Shown here in pieces: positions 7,954 through 17,812 of a stretch of DNA of 64,000 bases. The stretch comes from Actimicrobium sp034313845. GTDB taxonomy: Bacteria; Pseudomonadota; Gammaproteobacteria; Burkholderiales; Burkholderiaceae_D. Under the pieces are notes generated by a model. It ran no database searches, was not told the DNA's origin, and saw only the letters and a program-made list of their open reading frames with translations. The position numbers and the translations under genes are program-made. The number at the start of each line of letters is the position of its first letter. The first letter of the stretch is position 1. The stretch is taken from the NCBI RefSeq assembly GCF_034313845.1, contig NZ_JAVIWN010000004.1. One strand, given 5' to 3'.

Positions 7954-9381
7954 TCAGGCTTGGCTAGGTAAAAGAGAAGGAATGCGTGCCTCGACCGCCG
8001 TGCCGTCGCGCATCGTCATGAAGGTATTGACCGCCATCATCACCATCCCGGAGAAGTACAGCAGGCCACCGCTGACGCGAATCACGTAGTACGGATACGT
8101 GGCCTTGACGCCTTCGACAAAGCTGTAGGTCAGCGTGCCGTCGGCATTGACTGCGCGCCACATCAGACCCTGCATCACACCGGCAATCCACATCGACGAG
8201 ATGTACAGAACGACGCCGATCGTGGCGACCCAGAAGTGCGTATCGACCAGGCGCGGACTCCACATCGCGTTCTTGCCGGACAGGCGCGGGATCAGGTAAT
8301 AGATCGAACCCATCGTGATGAAACCGACCCAGCCCAGCGCGCCGGAATGGACATGGGCAATCGTCCAGTCGGTGTAATGCGACAGCGAATTGATGGTCTT
8401 GATCGACATCATCGGACCTTCAAAAGTCGACATGCCGTAGAACGACAGCGACACGATCATGAATTTCAGGATCGGATCGGAACGCAGTTTGTGCCAGGCA
8501 CCGGAGAGCGTCATGATGCCGTTGATCATCCCGCCCCACGACGGTGCCAGCAGGATCAGCGAGAACACGACAGCCAGCGATTGGGTCCAGTCAGGCAAGG
8601 CGGTGTAATGCAGATGATGCGGACCGGCCCACATGTACGTGAAGATCAACGCCCAGAAATGGACGATCGACAGCCGGTACGAATACACCGGCCGTTCGGC
8701 TTGCTTGGGGATGAAGTAATAGACCATGCCGAGGTAGCCGGCGGTCAGGATGAAACCCACCGCGTTATGGCCGTACCACCACTGGATCATCGCATCCTGC
8801 ACGCCCGAATAGGCCGAATACGATTTGGTGAACGAGGCCGGCATGCTCGCGCCATTGACGATATGCAGGATCGCGACAGCCAGGATGAAGGCACCGAAGA
8901 ACCAGTTGGCGACATAGATATGCTTGACCTTGCGCTTGACCAGCGTGCCGAAAAACACCACGGCATACGCAACCCAGACCACCGTAATCAGCAGCGCGAT
9001 GGGCCATTCGAGTTCGGCGTATTCCTTGCCGCGCGTGAAACCGAGCGGCAGCGAAATCGTCGCGCAAATGAGCACCAGCTGCCAGCCCCAGAACGTGAAC
9101 GCCGCGAGTCCATCCGAAAACAGCCGGACCTGGCAGGTGCGCTGCACCACGTAATACGAGGTCGCAAACAACCCGCAAATACCGAACGCAAAAATCACCG
9201 CATTGGTATGCAACGGGCGCAGCCTGCCATAGGTCAGCCAGGGAATATCGAAGTTCAGCGCGGGCCACGCCAGCTGCGCCGCGATGATGACACCGACCAG
9301 CATGCCGATGACTCCCCACACCACCGTGGCGATCGTGAACTGCTTGACGACCTTGTAGTTATAGTTCAGTTCAGTTCCCAC
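7954..9381 (-). CDS. ccoN: cbb3-type cytochrome c oxidase subunit I (CcoN)
   Basis: A 475-residue catalytic subunit with about 12 hydrophobic helices. The His ligands of the low- and high-spin haems and CuB are visible in RPLHTN, YGHNAVGF, GPHHLHY and THFWVATIGVVLY. No Tyr-His crosslink of the aa3 type is expected in this class. The gene heads the ccoNOQP-ccoG-fixH operon. A perfect FNR box lies 65 bases upstream of its start, so it should be induced at low oxygen. Confidence 0.97.
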   Translation of the reverse strand: MGTELNYNYKVVKQFTIATVVWGVIGMLVGVIIAAQLAWPALNFDIPWLTYGRLRPLHTNAVIFAFGICGLFATSYYVVQRTCQVRLFSDGLAAFTFWGWQLVLICATISLPLGFTRGKEYAELEWPIALLITVVWVAYAVVFFGTLVKRKVKHIYVANWFFGAFILAVAILHIVNGASMPASFTKSYSAYSGVQDAMIQWWYGHNAVGFILTAGYLGMVYYFIPKQAERPVYSYRLSIVHFWALIFTYMWAGPHHLHYTALPDWTQSLAVVFSLILLAPSWGGMINGIMTLSGAWHKLRSDPILKFMIVSLSFYGMSTFEGPMMSIKTINSLSHYTDWTIAHVHSGALGWVGFITMGSIYYLIPRLSGKNAMWSPRLVDTHFWVATIGVVLYISSMWIAGVMQGLMWRAVNADGTLTYSFVEGVKATYPYYVIRVSGGLLYFSGMVMMAVNTFMTMRDGTAVEARIPSLLPSQA

Positions 9382-9445
9382 AAATGCTCTCCCGAAATAG
9401 CAACGTTGACGGAATGGAGAGTAAGAGTCGGGCGCTTAAAAATCC

Positions 9446-9459
9446 TTGATGTGAATCAA
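9446..9459. promoter_or_regulatory. FNR box upstream of ccoN
   Basis: TTGATGTGAATCAA matches the FNR/ANR consensus TTGAT-N4-ATCAA with no mismatch. It is centred about 71 bases upstream of the ccoN start codon. The transcription start is not known. Confidence 0.9.
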
Positions 9460-9572
9460 ATTGGCAATGGTGCTGGGAGGGACATTCAGAAATCGGTGGG
9501 AAAGCTACAGGATGGGAGGGCGGAGGGGCAGCTCGGTGCCCGGACGAATTTGAACTTACTGTAGTGGTCAAG

Positions 9573-10451
9573 TTATTTCGGACACCCCAATGGAAGTATT
9601 TCTGCCATTTTCCGTTCAAAGACGGAGGGCGACAGGTTGCCCAATACGGAGTGCAAACGCGTGCAATTATAAAAGTCGACGATGTAGGAAGTGACGTCCT
9701 TGCGGGCCTCTTCCTGGTTGGCATATCGCGTGCGCCAGACGCATTCCATCTTCAGATTCAGGAAGAAGCGTTCGGCAACTGCGTTGTCCCAACAGTTACC
9801 TTTACGGCTCATGCTGGACACCAGACCGTACCGTTTCAGCAAGGCCTGATATTCGATGCTGGCGTACTGACTTCCACGGTCCGTATGTACGATCAATCCC
9901 GGTGGCGGATTGCGACTGGAAATGGCCATGCGTAGCGCTTCGCAGACCAGCGCAGCAGGCATAGCAGGCGCGGTGGCCCAGCCGATCAGCTTACGCGAGA
10001 ACAGATCCAGTACCGTGGCCAGATATAGCCAACCGGTGTCGGTACGGATGTAGGTGATATCGCTCACCCACGCGATATTCGGCCCCGACGGATTGAACTT
10101 CCGGTTGAGCACGTTGGGAGCAATCGCCAGGTCATGCTTGCTGTCGGTGGTGTGAATGAACTTGCGCTTCCACACCGGCTTCAAGCCCGCCTGGCGCATC
10201 AGGCTACGCGCTTTGTAGCGACCTATGCGAATGCCTTGCAGCGCCACCGCGCTGACTAGGCGCCGACTACCGTAGCTTTGACGGCTGGCGGCAAAGGCTG
10301 CCTTCAGGTGGACCGCTTCCTTCGTAAAAAGCGGTTTGGCAGGACGGGACTGTGCGTTGTAATACCCGGAACGGCTGACTGCCAGCAACTGGCAACTACG
10401 GGCAGTCGATACGGCCTCCTTGTGTAACTGTGTCACGAGCTGGTAGCTCAT
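9573..10451 (-). CDS. IS3-family transposase OrfB (copy 1)
   Basis: A 292-residue DDE integrase. The catalytic triad lies in WVSDITYI, VHTDRGSQY and AVAERFFLNLK, and the N-terminal HTH_21-like part holds YGSRRL. Its ATG overlaps the orfA stop (ATGA). In IS3 elements the active transposase is the OrfAB fusion made by -1 slippage; here slipping on the A7 run gives an open frame from OrfA into OrfB. Confidence 0.93.
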   Translation of the reverse strand: MSYQLVTQLHKEAVSTARSCQLLAVSRSGYYNAQSRPAKPLFTKEAVHLKAAFAASRQSYGSRRLVSAVALQGIRIGRYKARSLMRQAGLKPVWKRKFIHTTDSKHDLAIAPNVLNRKFNPSGPNIAWVSDITYIRTDTGWLYLATVLDLFSRKLIGWATAPAMPAALVCEALRMAISSRNPPPGLIVHTDRGSQYASIEYQALLKRYGLVSSMSRKGNCWDNAVAERFFLNLKMECVWRTRYANQEEARKDVTSYIVDFYNCTRLHSVLGNLSPSVFERKMAEILPLGCPK

Positions 10452-10738
10452 TTCAGTTCCCGGGCAAAGAAGGCCGATGCTTTTTTTAGGATAGACACGT
10501 CCAGTCGTAATTCCCGGTTCTCGCGTTCCAGTGAACGAATGCGCTGCTGGTCTGACGTCAGCGGCTTGCCGATGCCCGGCTCGCCACGCAGTTCCGCATC
10601 GTGTTGCGTGACCCAGCGACGAATCGCGGTCGGTCCGACATCCATGGTTTTACTGACATTGGAAATGCTCAGTCCTTGATCTTTGATCATGCGCACGACT
10701 TCCAGCTTAAGCTCGATGTCGAAGTGTTTTTTAGTCAT
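10448..10738 (-). CDS. IS3-family OrfA (copy 1)
   Basis: A 96-residue protein with an N-terminal helix-turn-helix (residues about 1-50) and a leucine-zipper-like segment QQRIRSLERENRELRLDVSIL. It ends KKASAFFARELK, the usual OrfA terminus in this group. The Lys-Lys codons are part of the slippery A7 run. Confidence 0.93.
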   Translation of the reverse strand: MTKKHFDIELKLEVVRMIKDQGLSISNVSKTMDVGPTAIRRWVTQHDAELRGEPGIGKPLTSDQQRIRSLERENRELRLDVSILKKASAFFARELK

Positions 10739-10854
10739 GTAATTTCCTCAGTTAGCGGGAGTGTGCTCCCATTGAGGTGTCCGATTTTATTAGACCACTA
10801 CATACCGTCAATCCGAGGTATGTTGTCCTCATAGAAGTCGATCAGGAGAATTCC

Positions 10855-11160
10855 ATGCTCACCATGCCACGACAACCAGATGAGACTCCGCCGGAAAGTG
10901 CAATCGCATTCCGAACCCGGCATCGGTCACTCGTCTGGTCCAATCCGAATGCCAGCGACGCCCTGTTTATTCGTCATGCCCTGCTCCAGCCCCGGTTCAC
11001 GGTCCTGCTCGATGCAGCGGTGGCGTTCGGCATGGACGTCCTGTATGCCGAATGGAACAGCCTTCTTGCGGATGACGGCGAAGAAGTACGACGCGCAACT
11101 CCCGTAACTCAACGCATGCTGAAAAATATTCAAAATGGATACGAGCAAACTACGTCCTGA
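10855..11160 (+). CDS. Small partner of AbiEii-like gene, putative antitoxin
   Basis: A 101-residue protein that overlaps the next gene by 26 bases. The ATG at 10855 follows AGGAG at 10844-10848 with a good spacing; a longer frame would start inside the IS. The central part (WSNPNASDALFIRHALLQPRFTVLLDAA) is predicted helical. I do not recognise a named domain. Overlap with a nucleotidyltransferase toxin gene suggests it is the antitoxin or operon regulator. The IS lies 50 bases upstream, so its native promoter may be disturbed. Confidence 0.7.
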   Translation: MLTMPRQPDETPPESAIAFRTRHRSLVWSNPNASDALFIRHALLQPRFTVLLDAAVAFGMDVLYAEWNSLLADDGEEVRRATPVTQRMLKNIQNGYEQTTS

Positions 11161-11881
11161 TACGGGTCTGGTATGGGAAAAAATTCGGGAGCACCCGGAT
11201 CTCCATGGTTTTGTACTCATCGGTGGTACGGCATTGACGATGCGTATCGGTCATCGGGTCAGCGAAGACCTGGATTTCGCCTATCCAGCCACGCGACTTC
11301 CGGATCGACAACTTCAGCAATTTTTACGTGCAGCGGCCGACACGGGACTGCGCCTGGTACTCAATCAGAATCCACTGGATGTCGACGATGCCATTGACGC
11401 CGGCAATCAACTTGAGCATTACCAACAAGACTACCTCGCCAACAATACCGTGAAGGTCACTTTCTTTGCCCCCGAACCAGAACTCAACGCAGCGCTCGGT
11501 TTCGCCCCGGCAGCGCCGCTGCGCGTTGCCACTCTCGATGAATTGTTTGCATCGAAAGCGCTGGTCTGTGCAGAGCGATCAAAAACCAGGGACTGGTTCG
11601 ACCTCTATACGTTGATGACCGCACATGGATATGCGATGCAGGATCTGCATGGCGTTTTCGCGAAGCTGGGCATCTTGCCCAAGTTCGCCATTGCTTCGAC
11701 AAGACTGCGCAAGTGCGTACCGCTCATCAGCGACGAAGGTTACGAACAATTGCTGGCAAATCCTCCTTCGTTGCAGACCATGCGCGAGTACTTCAATGAA
11801 GCAATCGACAAGGTTGAAGTAGCCTTGGCAAAGTCCGCTTTCGGGCAACTGGCTGACCGATCAACCGGTCCAGCCCGGTGA
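11135..11881 (+). CDS. AbiEii/AbiGii-like nucleotidyltransferase toxin
   Basis: A 248-residue protein with the nucleotidyltransferase core FVLIGGTALTMRIGHRVSEDLDFAYP near residues 26-50: a GG motif, an Arg-x-Ser, then D-x-D. DELFASKALVCAERSKTRDWFDLYTL holds the conserved Lys and the RDxxDLY segment typical of AbiEii. Family members are the toxin half of type IV-like AbiE systems, some of which give phage abortive infection. Here the 101-residue upstream gene replaces the usual AbiEi antitoxin. Both genes appear intact. Confidence 0.85.
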   Translation: MDTSKLRPDTGLVWEKIREHPDLHGFVLIGGTALTMRIGHRVSEDLDFAYPATRLPDRQLQQFLRAAADTGLRLVLNQNPLDVDDAIDAGNQLEHYQQDYLANNTVKVTFFAPEPELNAALGFAPAAPLRVATLDELFASKALVCAERSKTRDWFDLYTLMTAHGYAMQDLHGVFAKLGILPKFAIASTRLRKCVPLISDEGYEQLLANPPSLQTMREYFNEAIDKVEVALAKSAFGQLADRSTGPAR

Positions 11882-11960
11882 ACGCTTCACGGTGCACCAT
11901 CCCTTGGGCGTCCTCCGGTGCAATGCACTGACTGCGGCAACTGATTCTGTCTTTGCTTCG

Positions 11961-12291
11961 TCATGACCTAGCCGGGGGCGGCCCAGCAGCCGGCCCCCTA
12001 CAACTACCGCTCAATCGTAGGGTGCAATAACCGCAGGGCATTGCACCAGATGCGCCGGTAACATTCGCCAGAACACGGACCCGCCACCACGCTGCAAGTC
12101 TGCCCCGCAGGCTGGGTCAGTGCCGTAGGGTGGGCACGGCAATATCATACCCACGCGAATGCGACACCGAAGCTGGAGATGGCCGACATCCTTGGTACGC
12201 GCGCGTGGGCACCAAAAACCGTGCCCACCCTATGCGACTACCGAACGTAGGCGGTACGCACGGTGCAATGCCCTTTGTTTATTGCACCCTA
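11961..12291. repeat. Repeat field: partial dispersed element and REP-like hairpins
   Basis: No gene is visible between 11882 and 12464. The stretch holds a fragment of the large dispersed repeat (from 11965), a REP-like hairpin at 12017-12047, and an inverted copy at 12262-12291. It also holds a second hairpin family with GTGGGCAC/GTGCCCAC arms at 12205-12228 and a looser version near 12126-12158. The short frame at 12159 is a product of these repeats. Confidence 0.75.
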
Positions 12292-12464
12292 AGCGACTGA
12301 CCTTCTCGTTGAACTTGACGGTTCTTCGTTTGGATGGCGATGTACTGATCCTATTTCCATACCGGAAGGCCGACGGAAAAATCCGGTAGCGCGACACCCT
12401 AAAAGACGCATAAACTACACATTTAAGACATTAATCAAACCGAATGTGTAGGATATATCTCATT

Positions 12465-12719
12465 ATGACCACTGAAAAAATTATCACGCAGCTCATTACC
12501 CGTCGCCGCGAATTAAAAATTACACAGGATGAACTTGCGCGTCGCGCCGGGGTGAATCGCCGTACGATCGTCGCTATTGAAGCTGGGACCAGCGATGTCG
12601 GCTTGCGTCGCTTGTTACGCATACTGACGGCAATGGATATGAGCGTCACACTAACGCTGGGCGCGGGCAGACCCACGGAAGCCGAATTGACCAGCATTTT
12701 CAGGGATGACAATGACTAG
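12465..12719 (+). CDS. hipB: HipB-like XRE-family antitoxin
   Basis: An 84-residue helix-turn-helix protein. ITQDELARRAGVNRRTIVAIE forms the XRE motif, and the C-terminal strand MSVTLTLGAG matches HipB, which wraps onto HipA. I chose the ATG at 12465; one at 12444 is possible. It overlaps the hipA remnant start. HipB normally represses hipBA and neutralises the HipA Ser/Thr kinase. Confidence 0.82.
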   Translation: MTTEKIITQLITRRRELKITQDELARRAGVNRRTIVAIEAGTSDVGLRRLLRILTAMDMSVTLTLGAGRPTEAELTSIFRDDND

Positions 12720-12868
12720 CAAAGTGAAGCTGCTACACATTCAAACAACACAAGGTTATGCAGGCACGCTGGTGCGCGAGTCTCAAATTGTATTCAACTA
12801 CCGCGCTGGAAGTACCGCACAGGAAATCGGTTTGACCATGCCGTTGACGGCAAAAAGTTACAGTCACA
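12712..12868 (+). pseudogene. HipA kinase toxin, truncated after the first ~52 codons
   Basis: The frame opens with ATG overlapping the hipB stop. It encodes a HipA N-terminal-like segment (G-Y-A-G-T-L-V-R, later IGLTMPLTAKSYS, which matches the ISLSMPL region). It then runs straight into a REP-like hairpin at 12870-12898 and stops at 12927. HipA is normally about 430 residues, so the kinase domain is gone. As with the PIN remnant at 1626, the breakpoint coincides with the hairpin repeat. Confidence 0.8.
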
Positions 12869-12869
12869 T

Positions 12870-12898
12870 CGGGTGCAATAACCGAAGGGCATTGCACC
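12870..12898 (+). repeat. REP-like hairpin at hipA breakpoint
   Basis: A perfect-arm copy (GGTGCAAT / ATTGCACC) with centre AACCGAAGGGC. It replaces the hipA sequence directly after codon 52 or so. Confidence 0.85.
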
Positions 12899-12978
12899 AA
12901 ATGCACCGGCAATCTTCGCCAGAATAGGGTACCGCCGCGCCGCAGGACGCGGACCGCGACGATCAACCCACGCAATTT

Positions 12979-13563
12979 TTAAACGCAGCTAACCTGCACC
13001 GAAGTAACTGCCCCCGCACCCATCACTGCCGTCCCCGTACCCGCCACCACGCTGCAAGTCTGCCCGGCAGGCTGAGTCAACACGGCTACGCCATAGGAAG
13101 TGCCATCCGCCACCGTCGTGGGCATCGTAAAGGATTGTGCACCCGCCGCCGGGCTGAAGATATCGCTACCGTTGGTCAGCACCAGGCCGGCCGTATTCAG
13201 GTTGGCTATGGTGCCGCCCACTGTGTACTTGTTCGGTACGCAAACAACATTGGCGGTGGTAATCGCGATGCCACTGGCAGTACCGGTCGCGTTGGCGACG
13301 GCGCAGGTCAGGCGGGCCGGCTGGGTCTGCACGGTGATGGCGAACGAGGCGTTCACATCGATCTGGGCAGGAAACGTGTAAATGATTGCATTGACCGGAA
13401 TGGCGACGGTACTGCTGGTGCCGTTGGCGAGCACCAGTCCGTCCGTGGTCAGGCCGGACACGGCCCCGCCCAGATTGACAGTGGTGTAACCGCCGCAGGC
13501 CGCCAGTGCGCAGGACAGGAGCAGCGCAGCAGGAAGGCGCAGAGTGGAAGTAAGTGTGGTCAT
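12979..13563 (-). CDS. Lipoprotein with two IPT/beta-type repeats, paralogue A
   Basis: A 194-residue protein with signal peptide and lipobox LSCALAACGG, so probably a surface or periplasmic lipoprotein. The mature part has two copies of a roughly 80-residue beta-rich unit: GGxVSGLTTDGLVLANG ... VTVQTQPARLTCAV ... VVCV and GGTIANLNTAGLVLTNG ... VAVLTQPAGQTCSV ... VSCV. Each unit has two Cys that could form a disulfide. Function is not known. The start is the ATG at 13563; a longer frame extends to 13659. It is adjacent to a close paralogue. Confidence 0.75.
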   Translation of the reverse strand: MTTLTSTLRLPAALLLSCALAACGGYTTVNLGGAVSGLTTDGLVLANGTSSTVAIPVNAIIYTFPAQIDVNASFAITVQTQPARLTCAVANATGTASGIAITTANVVCVPNKYTVGGTIANLNTAGLVLTNGSDIFSPAAGAQSFTMPTTVADGTSYGVAVLTQPAGQTCSVVAGTGTAVMGAGAVTSVQVSCV

Positions 13564-13612
13564 CGCAGGCTTTCGGAAACGGGTAAAAAAATCAGAGTGG
13601 ATCACGGATAAA

Positions 13613-14206
13613 TCAGACGACCGGCTTCGCGACGCAAGTGACCGCCACGTTGCTGACATTGGTCGTGCTCATCGTGCCGACGCCATTCGCTACCGTGCAG
13701 TTCAGGCCGGTTGGCTGGGTCAGCACCGTCACACCATAGGCGAAACCATCGCCGATCTTGGTCGGCATGACGAAGGTGCCGGTGTTGACCGGCACGGCGA
13801 CGGTGTCGCTGCCATTGGCCAGCACCAGTCCGCTCGCAGTCAGGTTGTAGACGGAACCGCCCAGCGTCTGATTCGGCACGCACGCGACCAGCACATTGGT
13901 GACATCGGCACTTGCCACGCCACTGCCATTGGTGACGCGGCACGTCAGGTCGGGCGAGTTGGCTGTCACCACCGTGAGAAAGCCATAGCCGGTCGGAACC
14001 CGCGCAGTAAAGTTAAACGTGCTGGTATTGGTCGGCAACGTGACGCTGGAATAGCCATTGTTGAGCGTCAGCGTGCCAATCGTCAGGCCAGTCACGGTGC
14101 CGCCCACACTGATATTGGAAACATTGCTGCCACCGCCGCAGGCCGCCAGGCCGGTGACGGACGCCAGCACGATCGCGGCACGGGAAATCAAGGTCAGTGT
14201 CTTCAT
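13613..14206 (-). CDS. Lipoprotein with two beta repeats, paralogue B
   Basis: A 197-residue protein with lipobox TGLAACGGG and the same two-unit plan as its neighbour: GGTVTGLTIGTLTLNNG... and GGSVYNLTASGLVLANG..., each closing with a C-x-V type strand. The two genes are a tandem duplication with 49 bases between them. Units of this kind are frequent in Burkholderiales surface lipoproteins of unknown role. Confidence 0.78.
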   Translation of the reverse strand: MKTLTLISRAAIVLASVTGLAACGGGSNVSNISVGGTVTGLTIGTLTLNNGYSSVTLPTNTSTFNFTARVPTGYGFLTVVTANSPDLTCRVTNGSGVASADVTNVLVACVPNQTLGGSVYNLTASGLVLANGSDTVAVPVNTGTFVMPTKIGDGFAYGVTVLTQPTGLNCTVANGVGTMSTTNVSNVAVTCVAKPVV

Positions 14207-14336
14207 GAGTACTCTTTAAAATTATTCGGAGGCCGGTCGTCGACGCGGATCAATCCGGCATCTTTATACGCTAATTCGGGTGCCTTACGATACCTGATGC
14301 AATGATTTAGTTGCATGCAAATTGATCGCACACACC

Positions 14337-14368
14337 AAAAAAAATCCACGCGCTTGATCGCACGTGGA
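14337..14368 (-). terminator. Rho-independent terminator after lolD-like gene
   Basis: Read on the minus strand, TCCACG pairs with CGTGGA around a 12-base loop and is followed by eight T. It lies about 120 bases after the end of the hemN...lolD operon. Confidence 0.75.
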
Positions 14369-14488
14369 TGAACCCATTAGTCAATTGGGAGAGGAGAAGA
14401 CTGGATGCACATCGATACGATAAGTGTCCGGACTACGCCGACCCCGCGCCCTTACAAACGCTTACGGTCACCGGCAATCCTGTAGAAA

Positions 14489-15206
14489 TCAGACCGATGT
14501 CACCACCTGCCCGTCGACCAGTTCGATGATGCGATCGCATTGGTGCGCCAGCGCGAGGTTGTGCGTCACCAGCAGGAAGGTGGTGCCGCTGGCCGATGCA
14601 ATATCGCGCATCAGTGCAAAGACACCCTCGGTGGCCTTGGTATCGAGGTTGCCAGTGGGCTCGTCGGCCAGGATCAGCGGTGGCGACATCGCCAGTGCAC
14701 GGGCGATCGCGACACGCTGCTGCTGACCGCCCGACATGTTCGATGCCGGATAATCGGCGCGCTCGGCCAGCCCGACCCGCGTCAGCAAATCGCGCGCGAC
14801 GGCGCGCATGGCTGCATCGGGCCGGCCGCGATCGAGCAGCATTGGCATCATCACATTTTCGAGCGCCGTGAAGGCTGAGATCAGATAGTGCGACTGGAAC
14901 ACGAAGCCGATCCGATGACCGCGCAGGTGCGTCAGTTGCGCCTCATCGAGCGTGGTCGTATCGGTACCTTCGATACGCAACTGGCCACTCGTCGGACGAT
15001 CGAGCAAACCGATCAGGTTGAGCAGCGTGCTCTTGCCGGAGCCGGACGGACCGATCAGTGCGACAAACTCGCCTTTCTGCAAGACCAGATCGATGCCGTG
15101 CAGGATTTCGATTTCGGTCGGCGTGCCAATGCCAAACGATTTACGGATGCCGCTCAGGCGCAAGACCTCGTTGGCCACCTCAGCCACCTTAGCCACCTCA
15201 GTCACC

Positions 15207-15214
<8 letters not shown>
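14489..15214 (-). CDS. LolD/MacB-type ABC transporter ATPase
   Basis: About 241 residues with Walker A GPSGSGKST, signature MSGGQQQRVAIARAL, Walker B LILADEPTGNLD and a late His (LLVTHN). This is the LolD/MacB/FtsE subgroup that powers FtsX-type permeases. The start is unclear: several in-frame GTG codons lie in a nonamer repeat (15172-15214), and the one at 15214 overlaps the stop of the permease gene. It forms an export system with the two genes upstream. Confidence 0.9.
15172..15214 (-). repeat. Nonamer tandem repeat at gene start
   Basis: On the coding strand, four to five imperfect copies of GTGGCTAAG / GTGGCTGAG / GTGACTGAG stand in tandem across the stop of the permease gene and the start of the ATPase gene. 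Each copy offers a GTG start codon, so copy number would change the N-terminus in steps of three residues. Confidence 0.7.
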
Positions 15215-16432
<1,218 letters not shown>

Positions 16433-16436
<4 letters not shown>

Positions 16437-17644
16437 CGCAGGTCGGCTCGGATGCGGTCGCCCTCGGCGACATTCGGCGTCAAGCCCGGCAACACCTGTT
16501 CGCCCGCTTGCAGACCCGCCAGGATTTCAACCTTGCCGATACCGCGTGCACCCGGCTTGACAGCTTGCCGCACGGCGCGTCCGGCACGCGCAACGAGCAC
16601 CCAGGGTTGCGCGCCGGCGCTGTCACGCAGTGTCGATATCGGCAGCACCAGCGTATCGCTTTGGCGCGCGACTTCGATATCGACCGAGACCGTCATGTCC
16701 TGCCGCAGCCACGCCGGCGGCTCGGCGACATCCAGCTTGACGATCACCGATCCACGCGCAGGGTCGACCGACGGATTGAGGTACGCGACCCGCGCCGCAA
16801 AGCGCCGTGAAGGATACGCATCGGCCGCGCCGAGGGCCGGCTGGCCGAGCTGCACCGTGGCCAGGTTGCGCTCGTCGATCTGCACCACCAGTTGCGTCTT
16901 GCCGACCGGCGACAAGACCATCAGCGCCTTGCCCGGCTGGACCACGTCGCCCGGCTCAACGTTGCGGGCAATCAGCGTGCCATCGGCTGGCGCGCGGATT
17001 TCAGTCAAACGCAAGCGCGCCTGCGCCAGATGCAAACTGGCTTCGGCCTGCTGCAACGCGGTGCGCGCGAGCAGCGTGTCGCTGCCATCGGCGCGACTGG
17101 TCGCGACCTGCAACTGCGCGCTGCGCAACTGGCTGGCAGCGATATCGAGATTGCGCCGGGCATCATCGAGCGCGGCCTGACCGACGAAACCCTTCTGCTG
17201 CAGTTCGCGGGACCGTGCATGCTGGCGACGCACATTGGCCAGCGTTGCCTCGGCCTGCTGCTGCGCTTGCTGCGCCAGCGGCAAAGCGACGCTGCGGATT
17301 TGCTGCAGCTTTGCCTGTGCTTGCGCGACCGCCGCGACGGCCTGTTCGACGGCGGCACGGGCTTCACTGTTTTCGAGTGCGATGAGCAACTGACCGGCCT
17401 GCACCGACTGCCCTTCGGCCACCGGGATGGTGGCCACGGTGCCGGTCACCTGGCTGCCGATATCGACCCGTAACGGCGTCTCGACCCGGCCGCTGGCGAC
17501 CACGGTCTGGACCACGTCGCTGCGCTCGACCAGCACCACCGGCACACGCGGACCGGCCACCACACGCCAGCCACCCCACAGCACCAGGGCCAGCAGCGAG
17601 GCCGCCAGCAGCCCGCGACGCACCGAAAATTCAGGCCACGTCAT
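16433..17644 (-). CDS. MacA-like periplasmic adaptor (HlyD/RND-type MFP)
   Basis: A 403-residue adaptor with an N-terminal anchor (LLAASLLALVLWGGWRVVAG), split lipoyl segments (SGRVETPLRVDIGSQVTGTV and GTLIARNVEPGDVVQPGKAL) around an Ala/Gln-rich coiled coil of about 110 residues, then beta-barrel and membrane-proximal domains. I chose the ATG at 17644, which overlaps the ccoS stop by 14 bases; longer frames only read through ccoS. Its place behind ccoIS in a low-oxygen operon suggests a role in respiratory-chain or copper-related export, which is an inference. Confidence 0.88.
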
Positions 17645-17810
17645 CGCCGTCTTTCGGCAGGACGTGGGGCCGGTCGTCATCCTGCAAAACGCGCCAGCCG
17701 GGACCAACCAGATCATCAAACTGGCCATTGTCGGACGCACGAAAAAAAAACCAGATTGCAGCAAACACGACGCCAATACTTAACGGAACCAGCAGAAAGA
17801 GGGCTTCCAT
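17631..17810 (-). CDS. ccoS: CcoS, cbb3 oxidase maturation protein
   Basis: A 59-residue protein with one membrane helix (LFLLVPLSIGVVFAAIWFFFRA) and the conserved following QFDDL segment, as in CcoS/FixS. CcoS is needed for cofactor insertion into cbb3 oxidase. It starts two bases after ccoI. A longer in-frame start at 17912 lies within ccoI and is rejected. Confidence 0.92.
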   Translation of the reverse strand: MEALFLLVPLSIGVVFAAIWFFFRASDNGQFDDLVGPGWRVLQDDDRPHVLPKDGDDVA

Positions 17811-17812
17811 GA

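Larger units (their letters stand above)
9560..10802 (-). mobile_element. IS3-family insertion sequence, copy 1 (intact)
   Basis: A 1243-base element bounded by inverted ends TGTAGTGGTC and GACCACTACA, with the 3-base target duplication TAC at 9557-9559 and 10803-10805. It encodes overlapping orfA and orfB on the minus strand with a run of seven A on the coding strand at the junction, suited to a -1 programmed frameshift that would make the OrfAB transposase. A second copy at 31417 has the same orientation. Confidence 0.95.

Noticed and set aside
8236..9564. 442-residue plus-strand frame opposite ccoN
   Set aside because: An antisense shadow of the ccoN gene with His/Arg/Gln-rich sequence and no domain.
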